NCBI RefSeq assembly: GCF_026745355.1
Contig: NC_079210.1
Coordinates: 30,144,616 to 30,208,615 of the forward strand
Source of the DNA: Beta vulgaris subsp. vulgaris
Lineage: Eukaryota > Streptophyta > Magnoliopsida > Caryophyllales > Amaranthaceae
Reading direction: 5' to 3'
Length of the DNA stretch: 64,000 bases
Numbering within the stretch: position 1 is the first letter of the stretch; every line of letters starts with the position of its first letter. Below are positions 44,611 to 56,560 of this stretch, one piece after another. A program made the position numbers and the translations under genes. The notes under the pieces are model-generated. The model was given only the letters and a program-made list of their open reading frames with translations, was not told the DNA's origin and did no database searches.

Positions 44611-45316
44611 TGTTGAACAGTAGGGAGGAGGTAGACATGCATGCCAATTCTAACTCTACCATGACCATTTTCTAGATACACTTTTTCTAAGACAGACTCG
44701 ACCTTGCATGAAAAGACTGATTTTTTTTAGGTGAGACCCCCTAAAATGACCATGTTTTGCGTAAATACAGACAGACCAAACATATGATAGACCACCACCA
44801 CGACTAAATCAAAGAAAAGCATGCGACATACGGACAACGTGTCGCATAGCATTGCTGCGCACGACACACTATCGTGAGACACACTACTCTCCTGACACGT
44901 TTTTCGGGAATTTAGGCGACGTTTTGGGCAATTGACGAACTTTTTCTATTGATTGTTAGACGTGATTTTAGGAACGACGCATAATAAGTGACAATTTGAC
45001 AAATTAATAACATGCAAAATTTACAATTACAGGCAAATGTCATATAACATGGATGCAAAAGTTTCAACCTAAAGTCCAATTTTATGTTTGAAACTATTGG
45101 TCAGGTTTAGGCTCAGTCTGAAAAGGGTCCATGACTAAGAGATTATTCCTACGCTCTGTACCCCTGCTTAAAGACAAAGCGCAAGGTAGATTATCCTTAT
45201 GGTGGCTGAACAATAGTCATGCATATGCAAAACTGTAATGTCATTCTAATGCATAAAAAGAGTATGAACCGTATTTTTCGAGTTTCACCCACTCATTTAA
45301 TTTTTCTCAAAAATCC
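44611..45316 (-). other. Probable internal leader of an LTR retrotransposon
   Basis: No open frame of note. Position left of a minus-strand primer-binding site makes it the likely gag-leader region of the element described next. It includes GC-rich CGTGTCGCATAGC-type phrases at 44830-44910. Confidence 0.35.
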
Positions 45317-45336
45317 TCCCCAATGAAGTCGCCAAA
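45317..45336 (-). other. Candidate primer-binding site
   Basis: On the minus strand TTTGGCGACTTCATTGGGGA resembles the TTTGGCGACTCCACTGGGGA-type site that follows the LTR of plant Tat/Ogre-like gypsy elements, with two differences from memory of the consensus. LTR-like sequence precedes it on that strand. Confidence 0.5.
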
Positions 45337-46442
45337 TTATAGGCACGTTTTTATTTCGCCTACGCGAGATGAGCGCGTATTTGGATTTGACTACCCCTAT
45401 CGTAAAGGTTTTTGTATTGAAAACGTTTTGAAGTCACCAACATGTCTTTAAAGGAAAACTCATAAACCTAATTGGATATTGAAACCATAGAGACAAATTA
45501 AATTAGAAACTTATCTAATGTAAATTTCCCTGCCTAGACTCCATAGACGGTCAAAATGCACCAAAAATTGAGTTTGAGGGTGATGGTATAAGCACAATTA
45601 AGAATCATGTTGCCCATTGTTGGCCTCTACTAAATATCAATTCATTTCAAGTTTTATGCAATAGAATAATCACATAATGTTTTAGGCACCCTAAAATAAT
45701 TAGTCTAAGTTGATTAGAAAAAATAACATGTAGGTGATAAAAGCAATAAAATAGGACAATCATATAATATGTATAGATACGATTAGGGAAGCATATAAGG
45801 ACCCTCAATATTATATTGTGGCTTGGGTCTGTGATATTGACAACCTTCGGGACGAACAATCATGAAGCCTAAAAATCTGAATGTACATGTATGTTAATTG
45901 AATGTGTCTGTATTTGAAAATGAAATATTTAGGGAGGTTTAGAATTCTTTTTGCGTAAAAATTTGAATGTTAATTATCGTGGAAAATCGTCCTTAAAATT
46001 TGCACTGCAAACTTGCATATTTATATATATGGAAAACAACATTTCGCTTCACGCGACAGCTGCACCTGGAGCAAGCTGATGTGTCACGCGCATGACACGA
46101 CATGCCTAGTAGAAATCGTGCACATGATACGCGCTTTGGAAAAAAGAAGAAACAAAGCTGCGCTTCACACAAAGCTGTGCGCCAAGCGCACGACATAGTG
46201 TATGGCATAACGCCACGTGTTAGGAAAAGTCGCGCCTGATGCATCAAGCTAGGTGCACTAGCCCGACTTTTGGCACGCCTTTGTTATCTTTTTTTTAGAA
46301 AACGCGTGCTAATGATTTCTTTTATCCTTTAGTTTCGAAAATCTAATTTTACGGGATAAAATATGATTTTAGATATAAAAATATCTTTGAAAATATTTAT
46401 TTACTAAAATAGAACAATTAATTATTACTAAACAATCAATTA
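45337..46442 (-). mobile_element. Candidate LTR of a gypsy-type element
   Basis: The minus strand upstream of the primer-binding site ends ...CGTGCCTATAA and contains a TATATATAAATA box (46018-46029). GC-rich GCGTGACAC/GCGCACGAC phrases lie on the far side. The other end of the LTR is not defined; it may extend past the MITE to about 47190. The terminal CA expected of an LTR has decayed. Confidence 0.4.
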
Positions 46443-46738
46443 GGCCTTGTTTAGTTGACAAAACAAATCATGGGAAGTGCAAATTCCTAGGAAGTAGAAG
46501 TATATGAAGTTGTTTGGTTGGCAAAACCATGGGAATTTGCACTACCCAGGAAGTTCTACTTCCTCCAAAATGGAAGAAGTTACTTACCTAGGTTCCCCTA
46601 GGTAAGTAGAGCTTCCCATAGGAAGTTCTACTTCCCATTGTCAACCAAACACAATTTTACACTTCCTAGGAATTTCAAATACATGAAAAAAATAACTTCC
46701 TAGAAAGTATGACTTCCCATATACAACCAAACAAGGCC
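46443..46738. mobile_element. Harbinger/Tourist-type MITE, TTA duplication
   Basis: Ends GGCCTTGTTTAGTTGAC and GGCCTTGTTTGGTTGTA (reading in) form an inverted repeat, with TTA on both sides (46440-46442 and 46739-46741). The 296-bp interior is itself fold-back, built of GGAAGTAGAACTTCC-like pairs with an internal palindrome TTACCTAGG...CCTAGGTAA at ~46584-46605. Non-coding. Confidence 0.9.
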
Positions 46739-46741
46739 TTA

Positions 46742-47190
46742 GACTTTTCAAATGATTGGGCTCAAAATAAAATTGATTATCATGAAGAATTAATTGGGCT
46801 TTAAAATAGCACTTAAACACTTTTGAAAAGAGTTTTCGGATGGCTTTTCAGACTGCTCTTCCCTTGGATCGGACCAATTCAAACCATAATATGCGTCTAC
46901 ATAGATCCTTGTCCAATACTTGTATCATTTGATGATGCCATTTGAATCGCTAGAAACATGTAAAGTGTATGGCTAATCCAATAACGAAAGTTTCGTAAGG
47001 GGACTGGAGTAGGCTACCATGAGACAAAATATCTTATTTCTAAAGACATTCGATTTGAAACTATTATGTCCAAGGTCCAATATTGAAATAATTTTAGAGG
47101 TTTTTCCTAACTTTGTTCGTGCGTAATTTGATCAATAGATATTAATCATATATTTACATTATAAAATAATTATTACAGAAATAATTAATT
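46742..47190. other. Unclassified spacer
   Basis: AT-rich DNA without recognised ends or frames. It could be the outer part of the candidate LTR interrupted by the MITE. Confidence 0.35.
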
Positions 47191-47707
47191 TTCTATAGTA
47201 GCTGATGTGTGCCTTGGTTTCTTGAAGGAGAGAGATTGGAAGTTATTGAAGCTGGAGTGGAGCATCACACACACGAGGCGTGCGCAGCACGCAGGTGTTG
47301 GTCCCGTGTTCTTTCTTCATTCCTAGCCGCCCAGGCGAGTGTATTGAAGGCTCAGGAGCGATGCAACCTGAACACTGGAAGCCTAGTCATTGCAAACTGC
47401 TTCTCAAGGCAGAAGCTTTCGAATTCTCTGCCCCGAGCGGGATATCTCGCCTTATTTTCGTTTTTGTGCAATTAAATTCGGATATTTTTGAATTTACTTG
47501 GTTTCTATTGGGTTATTTTGTAAACGTTATGAGGCCATATATAAGGCATCCTAAAGTCATTTGAGAGCCCTAGGATTCAAATAAGCCACAAAATAAAATT
47601 CTCTCTCCTCCTCTTCTTCTCCCTTATAATTCCTCTCTCTCCATTAGACAGGCTAAAGCAAAACTCCAAGGTTCTTGCTTGTGGATATAGGTCAAGGTTG
47701 TTGACTG
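47191..47707 (+). promoter_or_regulatory. LTR-like promoter ahead of R2 copy D
   Basis: CATATATAAGG (47536-47546) is a good TATA box. It is followed by TTGAGAGCCCTAGG, a CT-rich stretch (47600-47640) and CAAGGTTCTTGCTTGTGG, a layout resembling the U3-R-U5 of plant LTRs. The 88- and 94-codon frames here have no recognisable content. R2 begins directly downstream, so this may be R2's own promoter end, absent from copies B and C. Confidence 0.35.
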
Positions 47708-47980
47708 AAGCACATTAACTCTTTATCTCTCTTTATTGCTTTTTTTTCTCATTTAAAGTTTTAAACTTCGCAATTATTGTTGAACTTGAATTTAACTAGC
47801 AAATCATAACATAATGAAGTGGAATATAAGTAAAGAAGATAAGATGGAGAGAAATCAAACATTTGTCTGCATACTTTTAATTGCATGCATGACTTTTTCT
47901 TTCTTTCTTTCTCTCTTTTCCCTACTACATCTGAATTATCGATTGTTTATACAAGTCTTTGTTCCATTTCTAAAGTCATC

Positions 47981-48763
47981 CAACCTCTTTAAGGGGATTA
48001 ATATCTTGTTTTGGAATGTTAGAGGGATTGCTAGACCCTCGTTCCTCCCGGACTACCGTCTTCTTGTACAACAACACTCTCCCTCTATGTTGGTTTTGGT
48101 TGAAAAATGGGTGTCAAGAGAGAAAATCGCTGGTATTGTTAGTGACTTGGGTATGGACTCTTGGTATCTTATGGAACTATTGGGATTTATCGAGGGCATC
48201 CTACTTCTTTGGAACTCCTTTGTTAGCGATTTCCAAGTTGTGGGGGAGGGTGCTCAAGGCTTGCATGGAGTAATGGAGGTACATTCTCAAAACACTTCTT
48301 TTCTTTTATCATCAATTTATGCTAGTCCTAAGATGTAAGGTTCTATGGGAAGAATTAAAAATGTTTGCTCACAATATTGATAAATTGGGTCCTATTAGGC
48401 AACTTTAATGAAGTCATGTGTCAAGATGAAAAATTTGGGGAAAAGAAAATTTTGCATGCTCGGTCTAATTTGTATGCTAACACGATGAATGATTGTCATT
48501 TAGTAGATATTGGTTATTGTGGCCCGAAATATACTTGGACTAATAAACGTAAAATTAATCCTATTTATGAAAGGCTTGATAGAGGGTGGGCTAATGTTGA
48601 TTGGTTAAAAATGTTTCCTAATTATAATCTCCGACATCTCCCCCGTGCCACGTCAGACCATTACCCCTTGTTGTTAAACTTGCTCCCAAATAACCTAGTG
48701 GTAGGAGAGAAACCTTTTAGGTTCGAACCTATGTATTGGTCCCAAACTTCCTTGATGTGGTAG
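47981..48763 (+). pseudogene. LINE-D endonuclease
   Basis: On the plus strand ILFWNVRGIARPS opens the domain. After a frameshift near 48340 come LLGNFNEV, YTWTNKRK, YERLDRGWANVDW and ATSDHYPLLL. The usual ETK motif reads VEKW, so one catalytic position is doubtful. The start abuts R2 without poly(A) or target duplication. Confidence 0.8.
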
Positions 48764-49328
48764 ATCGAGCTTGTCCGAGGGATAGTGGGTTAATTGAGAG
48801 AAAGTTGGAATGTAATAAGGACGAACACATTGAGTGGAATAAAATAACTTTTGGGAATGTTTATGTGAGGAATAAGATCTTAGTAGCTCGATTGAAGGGT
48901 GTTCAAACCTACCTCCAATGGAACCCGTCGTCTAAATTCTAGCAAGACTTAGAAATCGAAATTCAAAATGATCTGTTGGTCGTCCTAAATCAGGAAGAAA
49001 TGTTGTGTAGGACAAAAAGTCGGATGTTTAGAATAGGTGAAGGGGATAGGAATACAAGTTTTTTCCATCGGAGTGTCACAATTAGGAAGGCTTACAATCG
49101 CATTCTTTGCCTTAGGGATGACGTTGGGGGTCTTGTTGAAGACCCCATTGGATTAGAAGGCCACATTTTAAAGTTTTATAAGAATATGTATACCTCTGAC
49201 CATGTTGTGTGTCATGTCCACCCAAATCCCGGTGAGGATATGTTAAAGATGGATGTAGCCCCTCCTCTCCCGAGGATATTCGCAGTGCGCTCTTTAGTAT
49301 GAAACCTCTTAAAGCCCCGGCTCCAGAT
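48764..49328 (+). pseudogene. LINE-D linker up to the lost reverse transcriptase
   Basis: ERKLECNKDEHIEWNKITFGNV, IGEGDRNTSFFHRS and EDIRSALFSMKPLKAPAPDG (split over frames) are the standard lead-in to reverse transcriptase. It breaks off right after PDGFG, at the inverted filler described at 49329-49358. No reverse-transcriptase motifs follow. Confidence 0.78.
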
Positions 49329-49358
49329 GGATTTGGGTGGACATGACACACAACATGG
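49200..49358. repeat. 30-bp perfect inverted repeat at the LINE-D deletion junction
   Basis: 49200-49229 (CCATGTTGTGTGTCATGTCC...) is repeated exactly, inverted, at 49329-49358. The second copy sits where linker sequence (PDGFG) is joined to sequence normally ~700 codons downstream (GNGEYINFWMDN), so it is filler copied at the deletion breakpoint. Confidence 0.9.
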
Positions 49359-50094
49359 GGAATGGAGAGTATTAATTTTTGGATGGATAATTAGATGGGG
49401 GTGGGGCCTTTGAGGAGTATGCTTCAAGGCCCCTTAATGGAAAGGGAGAACAATATATGTCTAAAAGATATGGTGGGTAACGATGAGTGGGAGTTTGACT
49501 AGGCTTTCTTTCGTTCTGCCGATAGAAGTCCAGAGTAGAATCATAACCTCCTTAATCCCTTCGCAGGAGGATCGTAAAGATTGCTCATCCCAGATTTTGT
49601 GAGTCCCAAGGGGTTCTCACTTGCCCATGCTTATTCTGCACAAATTTCGGTTCCTAGGGTGGAATTGGAATGGTTCTCACTAGATGCATCCTTTTCAAGC
49701 AATGACGGGATAGGTATTGGGGGGTGATTAGAGACTATAAAGGCAACTGGATTCTTGGGTTTGAAAAACATTGCTTTACTAACGACCCCTTAGAGGCCGA
49801 ATTATTTGCGATCTTTACTGGTCTAAGTATAGCCACAACTAACCAATATGCTAACATGATTATTTTCGAATTGTACGGAGCAAAATTATATATGCTCGAA
49901 TGAGAAATTACTGAAAAAACTGAGTATAATTCATGCATGCAGGAATTTGAAGACAAAGCTTCCGAGAATGCGCTTAAACATTTATGGTCGAAGTCTCAAC
50001 AAGGTGGTGGATGTACTAGCCAAGATTAGTAGACATTCGTATATTAGTAGCGTTGTAACTAGGACCTTTTCCCATCCCCTAGTTATTGTATGGA
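49359..50094 (+). pseudogene. LINE-D ORF2 C-terminal part with RNase H remnant
   Basis: GNGEYINFWMDN...MGVGPLRSM is the segment after the reverse-transcriptase thumb. VIRDYKGNWILGFEKH, DPLEAELFAIFTGLSIA and LNKVVDVLAKISR are RNase H blocks; the E and the final D are visible, but the first and third Asp blocks are damaged. Several frameshifts are present. It ends where R2 resumes, without a poly(A) tail. Confidence 0.72.
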
Positions 50095-50580
50095 AGTATA
50101 TCCCACTTTTCTCAACTATGTGTCAGCAAAGGTCAACTCATATAAATGTGCAGATTCTGAAATGATTCCCTTCAAACCCTATGAACACATTCTAAACCAT
50201 AAGATTACCCACTGCAAGTCCATTTTGACTACAACCTATGACCTACACTTCGAAACTCTTCCTAATTTACCACTACACTTAAACGAGGGTGGAGCATGTC
50301 ACTTCAAGGGATTGGCGTTACATCCTTTGCAAATTTCCACTAGACTATGTCTAGATATTGTAGCGCATTGGTTAAGGCATACCTCCACTGAAATATGATA
50401 ATGATTCATGCTCATGGATGTGACCAACCGTAATGCTAATTTTCACCTACTGTAACCCTCCTCCTTTATCCGGGCTTGGGACCGGCAGCGAGCTGATACT
50501 CATAGGCGGAGTTAAAAAAATTGGTACTAAAGCAAAGAAAAAATCTTAAATTTTGTTAAAATGAGCCAAATCTGCACATA

Positions 50581-51205
50581 AATAATACAACCTTCAAGGA
50601 AGTGGATAAACAACAACATAGTATATAACACTATAACCTACATCACCATCATAAGTCTTTAAACAACAATAAAGGGCAAATGAATTAAACTATGTACAAA
50701 TGAAAACTCCTAAAACCGTATAAGTTTCTTGAGTCAACGGAGAATAAAAAAAATTAATACCACTAAAAGAGGCCACATACAAGTGATTTTTCGTTCACGC
50801 CACAAGAATGAACACTCAACTTGTTCATACCCACAAGAAAAGCAACTGAATGTGAAATGTATGCCACAATTGGGATTCCCGATATTTATCATCAAAAGCA
50901 TTAAAAACGAGAGAGATGAAAGAGCAAAATCAAGAGATGAGAAAATCTTTAAGACAAAACAATACAAACACCAATGTCGAGTAATACACCACCAGAACAA
51001 CTTCCTGTCACCACAGGAGAAATAAATCAAAAATAAAGTGGCTCCCTCTTACATAAGCAGACTAGATCAACACAACTAATGTCGAGTAATACAACACCAA
51101 GATACAAAAAGTTTCACAACACCAAAATACAAAAGGTTCATACATGACATAGGTCAAAATAAAAGGATTGAGATATTATGACTTTTCAATATCCTAATGA
51201 GAATT
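50581..51205. other. Unclassified insertion in R2 copy D
   Basis: Not present in copy C. A-rich on plus. AATGAACACTCAACTTGTT at 50808-50826 recurs at 57560-57578, suggesting shared origin with the 56.6-59.9 kb DNA. The 98-aa frames on both strands overlap each other and look accidental. Confidence 0.4.
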
Positions 51206-53392
51206 GATTTAGAACATCCTAATTCTATCCTAATATCCTCCCGTGACCTCCAATTAAGTTTACTCATTAGAAGATTGAGGATGATTAGAGAGCTATGTAA
51301 ATCGACGCCTATGTAAAAATCAATTCTCATCTTGCTATAATAGCCCTATACAAACACTGATTTCCCAACCTGACGAGACTGTTCTTACACGTTAATCAAA
51401 ACAACACAACTCTCCAATTCTCAATCTTCCTACTGAGGAACTTAGATAGAGAGTCAACTAGAGAAATAACATATTACGGCATTGTCAAACCAAAAAATAA
51501 AATAACAATTAAAAAATAAATCAAGTACTACACCAAACACTACTTGGAAGTTATACAAAATAAAACCAATATGTGAGCATATCAATAAAAACACTTGAAT
51601 AGCATTAAAAATAATAGATAGTTATAAAACACTTAATTTAAATAATAAAAACACTTAAACAACATTAAAAAAAACAATTAAATAGCTATAAATGAAATTA
51701 TAACACAACTCGACTACATATAGAATTATACATCCAACCCATGTCTTTCTTAATTCTACCAAACTACCAAAACAAGAACTTACTTTAACAAACAATCAAT
51801 AATTTATTAAAATAAATTACGAGTAACCTAAAACAATAAAAAAAATCAATTCTTGAAAATATAACTTTACAAAAATTGAACAAAAATAAAATATATATGT
51901 TCATTATCAACAACCAAATGGATTAAAGATTATAATAATAATATAATAGATCTTTAAAATCAACATCTAAATAAATAAAATTCAAAATATAATGCTCTTT
52001 CCGTTCCTAAATACTGTTTACCCTTTCACTTTCAATGGATTTACTCTTTCTACTTATATCTTTGGACGCTATTATTTTCATCTTTCTACCTTTTAACTAT
52101 TGGCCTACATTTTCTTCTCTCCAAACAAAGAACATACCTAAAGATTTCAACACCAATAAAAAAACAAAGAGAAGCTGCAAATTACTATTGTTGTCTACAA
52201 ACAACTAGTATGTCACATTGATAGGGTTGGTTACAATTCTTTTCTACTTATTTTTTTGTAAATTTGATAACTCATATCACAAGTTACACACAGTCTTTTG
52301 GGCTATATTCATGAACGTGTACGGAAAAGAGTTCTTATGACCTGTGCACAAAAGACATCAGCAAGGTTGGTTATTATCGTAGACTATTTGATTCAAGAAT
52401 GTGGCATGAATTCGGGTCCGATCCAAATTGACAATTTGAAGTTGAATGTCCAATGACTTCAAACAGAGAATTAAAATAGATCATAATAGTTAATTCTAAT
52501 TATCATATAAAGAGAGATCATAATAATTATAACAGTATATGTCCAACATATAATTGAGGTCCTTATGATCCTCATAATGTCACTCGAAAATAAAAAATCA
52601 AACAAAAAAGACTTTCTAAAAGATGAACTAGACCCGTGTTCTATCTTACACAACAAAGTATGGTTAAAAGTTCCAAATAAATCGCACACACAATAATAAC
52701 GGCAATGTGCATGGCTATTAAATATCTAAACAAAAAAGACATTACAATTATCATGACAAATATAGACATTACAATTACAAATATAGACATTACAATTATC
52801 ATTACATATATTTCAAAGGACATCACAAATAGGTTCTCTCTTAAAACAAGAGACTACGAACCCATAGAAAAGAAACACACACACACTAGCACTTCCAATT
52901 AAATCAATTCCACAGAAGAAGATATTGCTAACCCATACAAGCAGAAGCTGGAAGATAGTAGACGTGATTCTAAAAGATGAAAACGCATGATGTTGGGTCA
53001 GATGAAACATGACTGCACGTGCTGTTGAGCAGGTGAAGGACATCTCTTTATGACCAGAAGGGTGATGTTGAAACAGCAACTTACGCCAAAGAAATGGACG
53101 ATGTTGAAGCTACAAAATGCTAAATACAAATCAAAGACAACCGGAAGTATATCCACATTAAAAGAAACATGCTCATAAAATCTGATTAGAGCATAGCCAT
53201 AAACCTGAACTAGACGAATATCCGCAAACCTCAGTATCACAAAATTTAAGGTCATAAATTAGTAGAAAGCGAGCCTATAGCAAAGATTAATAAACCAGCA
53301 TGTAGAGAGCTCAATGCAACCATTATGACTGAAGTCTAATTTATCAACCACATGTAGAGCTCAATGCAACCTCGTGCATGTTAATAACCCAG

Positions 53393-53653
53393 CATGAGAC
53401 TGGAGTCTGAAATCTACCAGACAAGCCACAACAGATCTTTCTGATCTTCAGAAGATAAAATATGAAACAAAATGCCATATGATTAAGAAGATATGTCATA
53501 TCTCTTCAGCACTGTGTGTGGGTCATGAGACTGGAGTCTGAAATCTATCAGACAAGCCACAACAGATCTTTCTGATCTTCAAAAGATAAATATGAAACAA
53601 AATGCCATATGATTAAGCAGAACTGTCATATCTCTTCAGCACTGTGTGTGGGT
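53393..53653. repeat. 131-bp tandem duplication
   Basis: CATGAGACTGGAGTCTGAAA starts at 53393 and 53524, with nearly identical 131-bp units ending CAGCACTGTGTGTGGGT. Confidence 0.9.
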
Positions 53654-53972
53654 GGTTTTTCAAAAACATCAGCACAAGCCATAGCTACATTGCACTTAAC
53701 TACCCTATACCATCCATAAAGAACACATTGCACCAACGAACAACAGAAGATAAAAGACCACGAAAAAGATAGATAGAAATTCCGTGAGAAAACATACTTG
53801 CACTAGAAATAAGACGACTACGTGGACGCTCCTTCCAACATGAACACAACTAAGATTCAAAATATCAAGAAACAAGAGAACTCAAGAAAACTGCTCAGTT
53901 GTCCTGATCATGAAGCAATACCACACATTACTTTGTATCTCTATCTAGTCGCAACTAGTCAAATGCAAGCCT
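53524..53972 (+). repeat. Direct duplicate of 54706-55191
   Basis: CCAGACAAGCCACAACAGAT, ACATCAGCACAAGCCATAGC, GACGCTCCTTCC and TAGTCAAATGCAAGCCT occur in the same order in both blocks. The second has a ~40-bp insertion near 55065. One copy lies inside the inverted repeat's loop, the other just outside its right arm. Confidence 0.85.
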
Positions 53973-54705
53973 ATAAGGACCTCAATTAATATGCTGAACC
54001 TATAGTGTTATAATTATGATCTCTCTTCTAATATGATCATTAGAATAAACAATTATGATCTCTTTTAATTCTCTCTGTTTGAAGTCATTAGACATTCAAT
54101 TTCGGACTGTCAATTCAGATTCAGCTGTCCGTTACGCAACGCAGGGAAGAATCGGACCCAACCCGTTTATGTCTTTCGTGCATAGGTTGAAGAAATTTTC
54201 CCTACATGTTCATGAATCTAGGCCAAAACACTATATGTGTAACCTGTGAGGTGGTTTATCAAATTTACAAAGATAAGTAGAAAATTAACTGACCCCGCCA
54301 ATGTGACATACTAGTTTGTAGACTGCAATAGTAGTTTGCGGCTTTTCTCAGTTGGTGTTGAAATTTTTCGTGTGTTCTTTGTTTGGAGAGAAGAAAATAT
54401 AGGTCAATAGTTAAAAGGCAGAAAGATAAAAATAATGAGTTATATTCAAAGACATAAGTAGAAAGAGTAAATAGATTGAAAGTGAAAGTATAAAGAGTAT
54501 CTTGAAACAAAAAGAGCATTATACTTTATATTTAATCTATTTATATGTTCATTTTGAAGATTTATTATATTATTATAATCTCTAATCTATTTGTTGTTGA
54601 TAATGGACATATATATTTTATTTTTATCTGCAAGAATTGATTTATTTTATTATTTTAGGTTACTCGTAATTTATTTTAATGAATTACTAATCGTTTGCCA
54701 AAATA

Positions 54706-55191
54706 GAAGACTGAAGTCTGAGATCTACCAGACAAGCCACAACAGATCTTTCTGATCTTCGAAAGATAAAATTGTGAAACAAAATGCCCTGTGATTAGGC
54801 AGATTTGTCAGATCTCTTCAGCACTGTGGTTTTCCAAAAAACATCAGCACAAGCCATAGCCAAATTGCAGTTAACTATTCTATACCCTCCATAAGGAACA
54901 CATTGCACCAACGAATGACAGAAGATAAAAGACCACCAAAAAGATACGATAGAAATGCCGTGAGAAAACGTTACTGTACTAAAAATAAGACGACTACACG
55001 GACGCTCCTTCCGACATGAACACAATTGAGATTCAAATTATCAAGAAACTTATTTTCTATGTAAGAGATAGAATACCTCCATCCAAAAAAAAAGAGAACT
55101 CAGGAAAACTGCTCAGTTGTCCTGATACATGAAACAATACCACACATTACTTTGTATCTGTATCTAGTTGCCACTAGTCAAATGCAAGCCT
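54706..55191 (+). repeat. Direct duplicate of 53524-53972
   Basis: Starts two bases past the right arm of the long inverted repeat and matches the loop-side copy throughout, with the extra TTATTTTCTATGTAAGAGAT segment near 55049. Confidence 0.85.
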
Positions 55192-56088
55192 AGAACTCTC
55201 CCGAAACAACTTGCGCACGCAAGACATCTTCACAAATACCGCCAAATCACAACTATATGAGATAACATCATACTTTGCGCCAACTTAAAGCCCAAAAACC
55301 AAGAAGATATGAATGATATCACTCAAACCATCACCAGATCAACCAAAAGACAACATTGAAAGGCATTTCTATAGTGCTAAAGAGCCACAAAGCATATTCC
55401 AGGTTTGTACAACCTACTAAACAACCAACCCCAAGCATATGTTGGCAAAACGATAAACAGCACTGAAGCAATTGTGGCCCCATTAAGCAGAAAATATTCA
55501 TGATCTTGTCCCAAGTCAAAATGTCAATCAAGAGAAAACTACAACAAAAACGTCTCCAGTACTCAAAGGCAAACACAACACATAACCAATAACCTTTAAG
55601 ATTTTTGCCTATGCTTACCGTTATAGTCATTCCTAAAACAAACTAAGATATGGATGAACCAAAATCTTCAAATACTCTGCTCAAATTAACAGACAACTAC
55701 AACAAACTTGTGAGTGCATGAATCCGATGACAAGCCAAAGCGTGAAGATATAAAGTCCCAGAATCTACAGGATGTGTTGAGATTAAAATTAGCATGAATA
55801 AGCACAATATTACTCAACTTCGTCACTTGATTAAACAAATTTGACCCAAGAACCAATTTAGCAACTTCAACTAGTAACTTCGTCACTTGATTAAACAAAT
55901 TTGACCCAAGAACCAATTTAGCTACTTCAACTACCAAATTATAATTAAGATGAACCGGATTGTCAAGCTAAAACTACAACTACTGATTCAGCATATTACG
56001 AATCTGCAGAAACGTTCGGTCAAAGATCTACCAGAAAATAAATGTTAATGCTAAAAAAAAAATTCTCACTATAAGCCTCTATATATAA
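55192..56088. other. Unclassified non-coding DNA
   Basis: No gene recognised. Minus-strand frames of 83 and 99 codons show no domain; one is partly a tandem duplication (55816-55935). Confidence 0.4.
55816..55935. repeat. 60-bp tandem duplication, almost exact
   Basis: AACTTCGTCACTTGATTAAA begins at 55816 and 55876; the units differ at very few bases. The near identity suggests it is recent. Confidence 0.92.
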
Positions 56089-56091
56089 TAA

Positions 56092-56560
56092 GACCCTGTT
56101 CTTTTGAACTTATTTGGGCTAAACCAAAATTTACTAAACTGAAAATAATTGAACTGAACTGAAATTACCTGATAATAATAATAATAAAAATAATAACAAC
56201 AATAATAATAAAAAATTAAACACTGATAAAAATAATTAAATAATAATCAATAATAATAAGGTAAAAACACTAATAAATAATAAATAATAAACAATAAATA
56301 AATAACAACAATAATAATAATAATAATTATTAATAATGATAATAATAATAAATAATAATAACAACAATAAATAATAATAATAATAAATAATAAATAATAA
56401 GAATAACAATATTAAGAATAATAACAATAATAATAATAACAATAATAGTGAAAATAATAATAATAACAATAACTGAACTGAAATTAACTTGAAATAAACT
56501 TAATGAACTTGAACTGAACTGAAATGAACTTAACTGAAAGTAAATCAAAAGAATGGGACC
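56092..56560. mobile_element. Harbinger-type MITE containing (AAT)n
   Basis: Ends GACCCTGTTCTTTTGA and GGTCCCATTCTTTTGA (reading in) with TAA on both sides (56089-56091 and 56561-56563). Subterminal TGAACTGAACTGAAAT phrases occur at both ends. The middle (56170-56470) is an AAT/ATA trinucleotide repeat, so all frames there are simple-sequence artefacts. Confidence 0.8.

Larger units (their letters stand above)
47708..51430 (+). repeat. R2 copy D, interrupted by LINE-D and a second insertion
   Basis: R2 text runs 47708-47980, resumes at ~50095 (CCCACTTTTCT(C/G)AACTATGTG) to ~50580 and again from ~51205 (TAATATCCTCCCGTGA...) to CCAATTCTCAATCTTCC at 51430. The core TTTATCCGGGCTTGGGACCG is at ~50466-50485. 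The interruptions are a LINE fragment and ~620 bp of unclassified DNA. Confidence 0.68.
51786..54703. repeat. Long inverted repeat, arms ~0.65-0.7 kb
   Basis: 51786-52487 and the reverse complement of 54052-54703 are collinear: AAAATAAATTACGAGTAACC, AAATATATATGT(T/C)CATTATCAAC, TTCTCTCCAAACAAAGAACA, TAGTATGTCACATTG and TGACTTCAAACAGAGA occur in order. The arms are imperfect, with several indels. The loop (52488-54051) is non-coding. This could be a MULE-like or fold-back element, but no target duplication was found. Confidence 0.75.
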
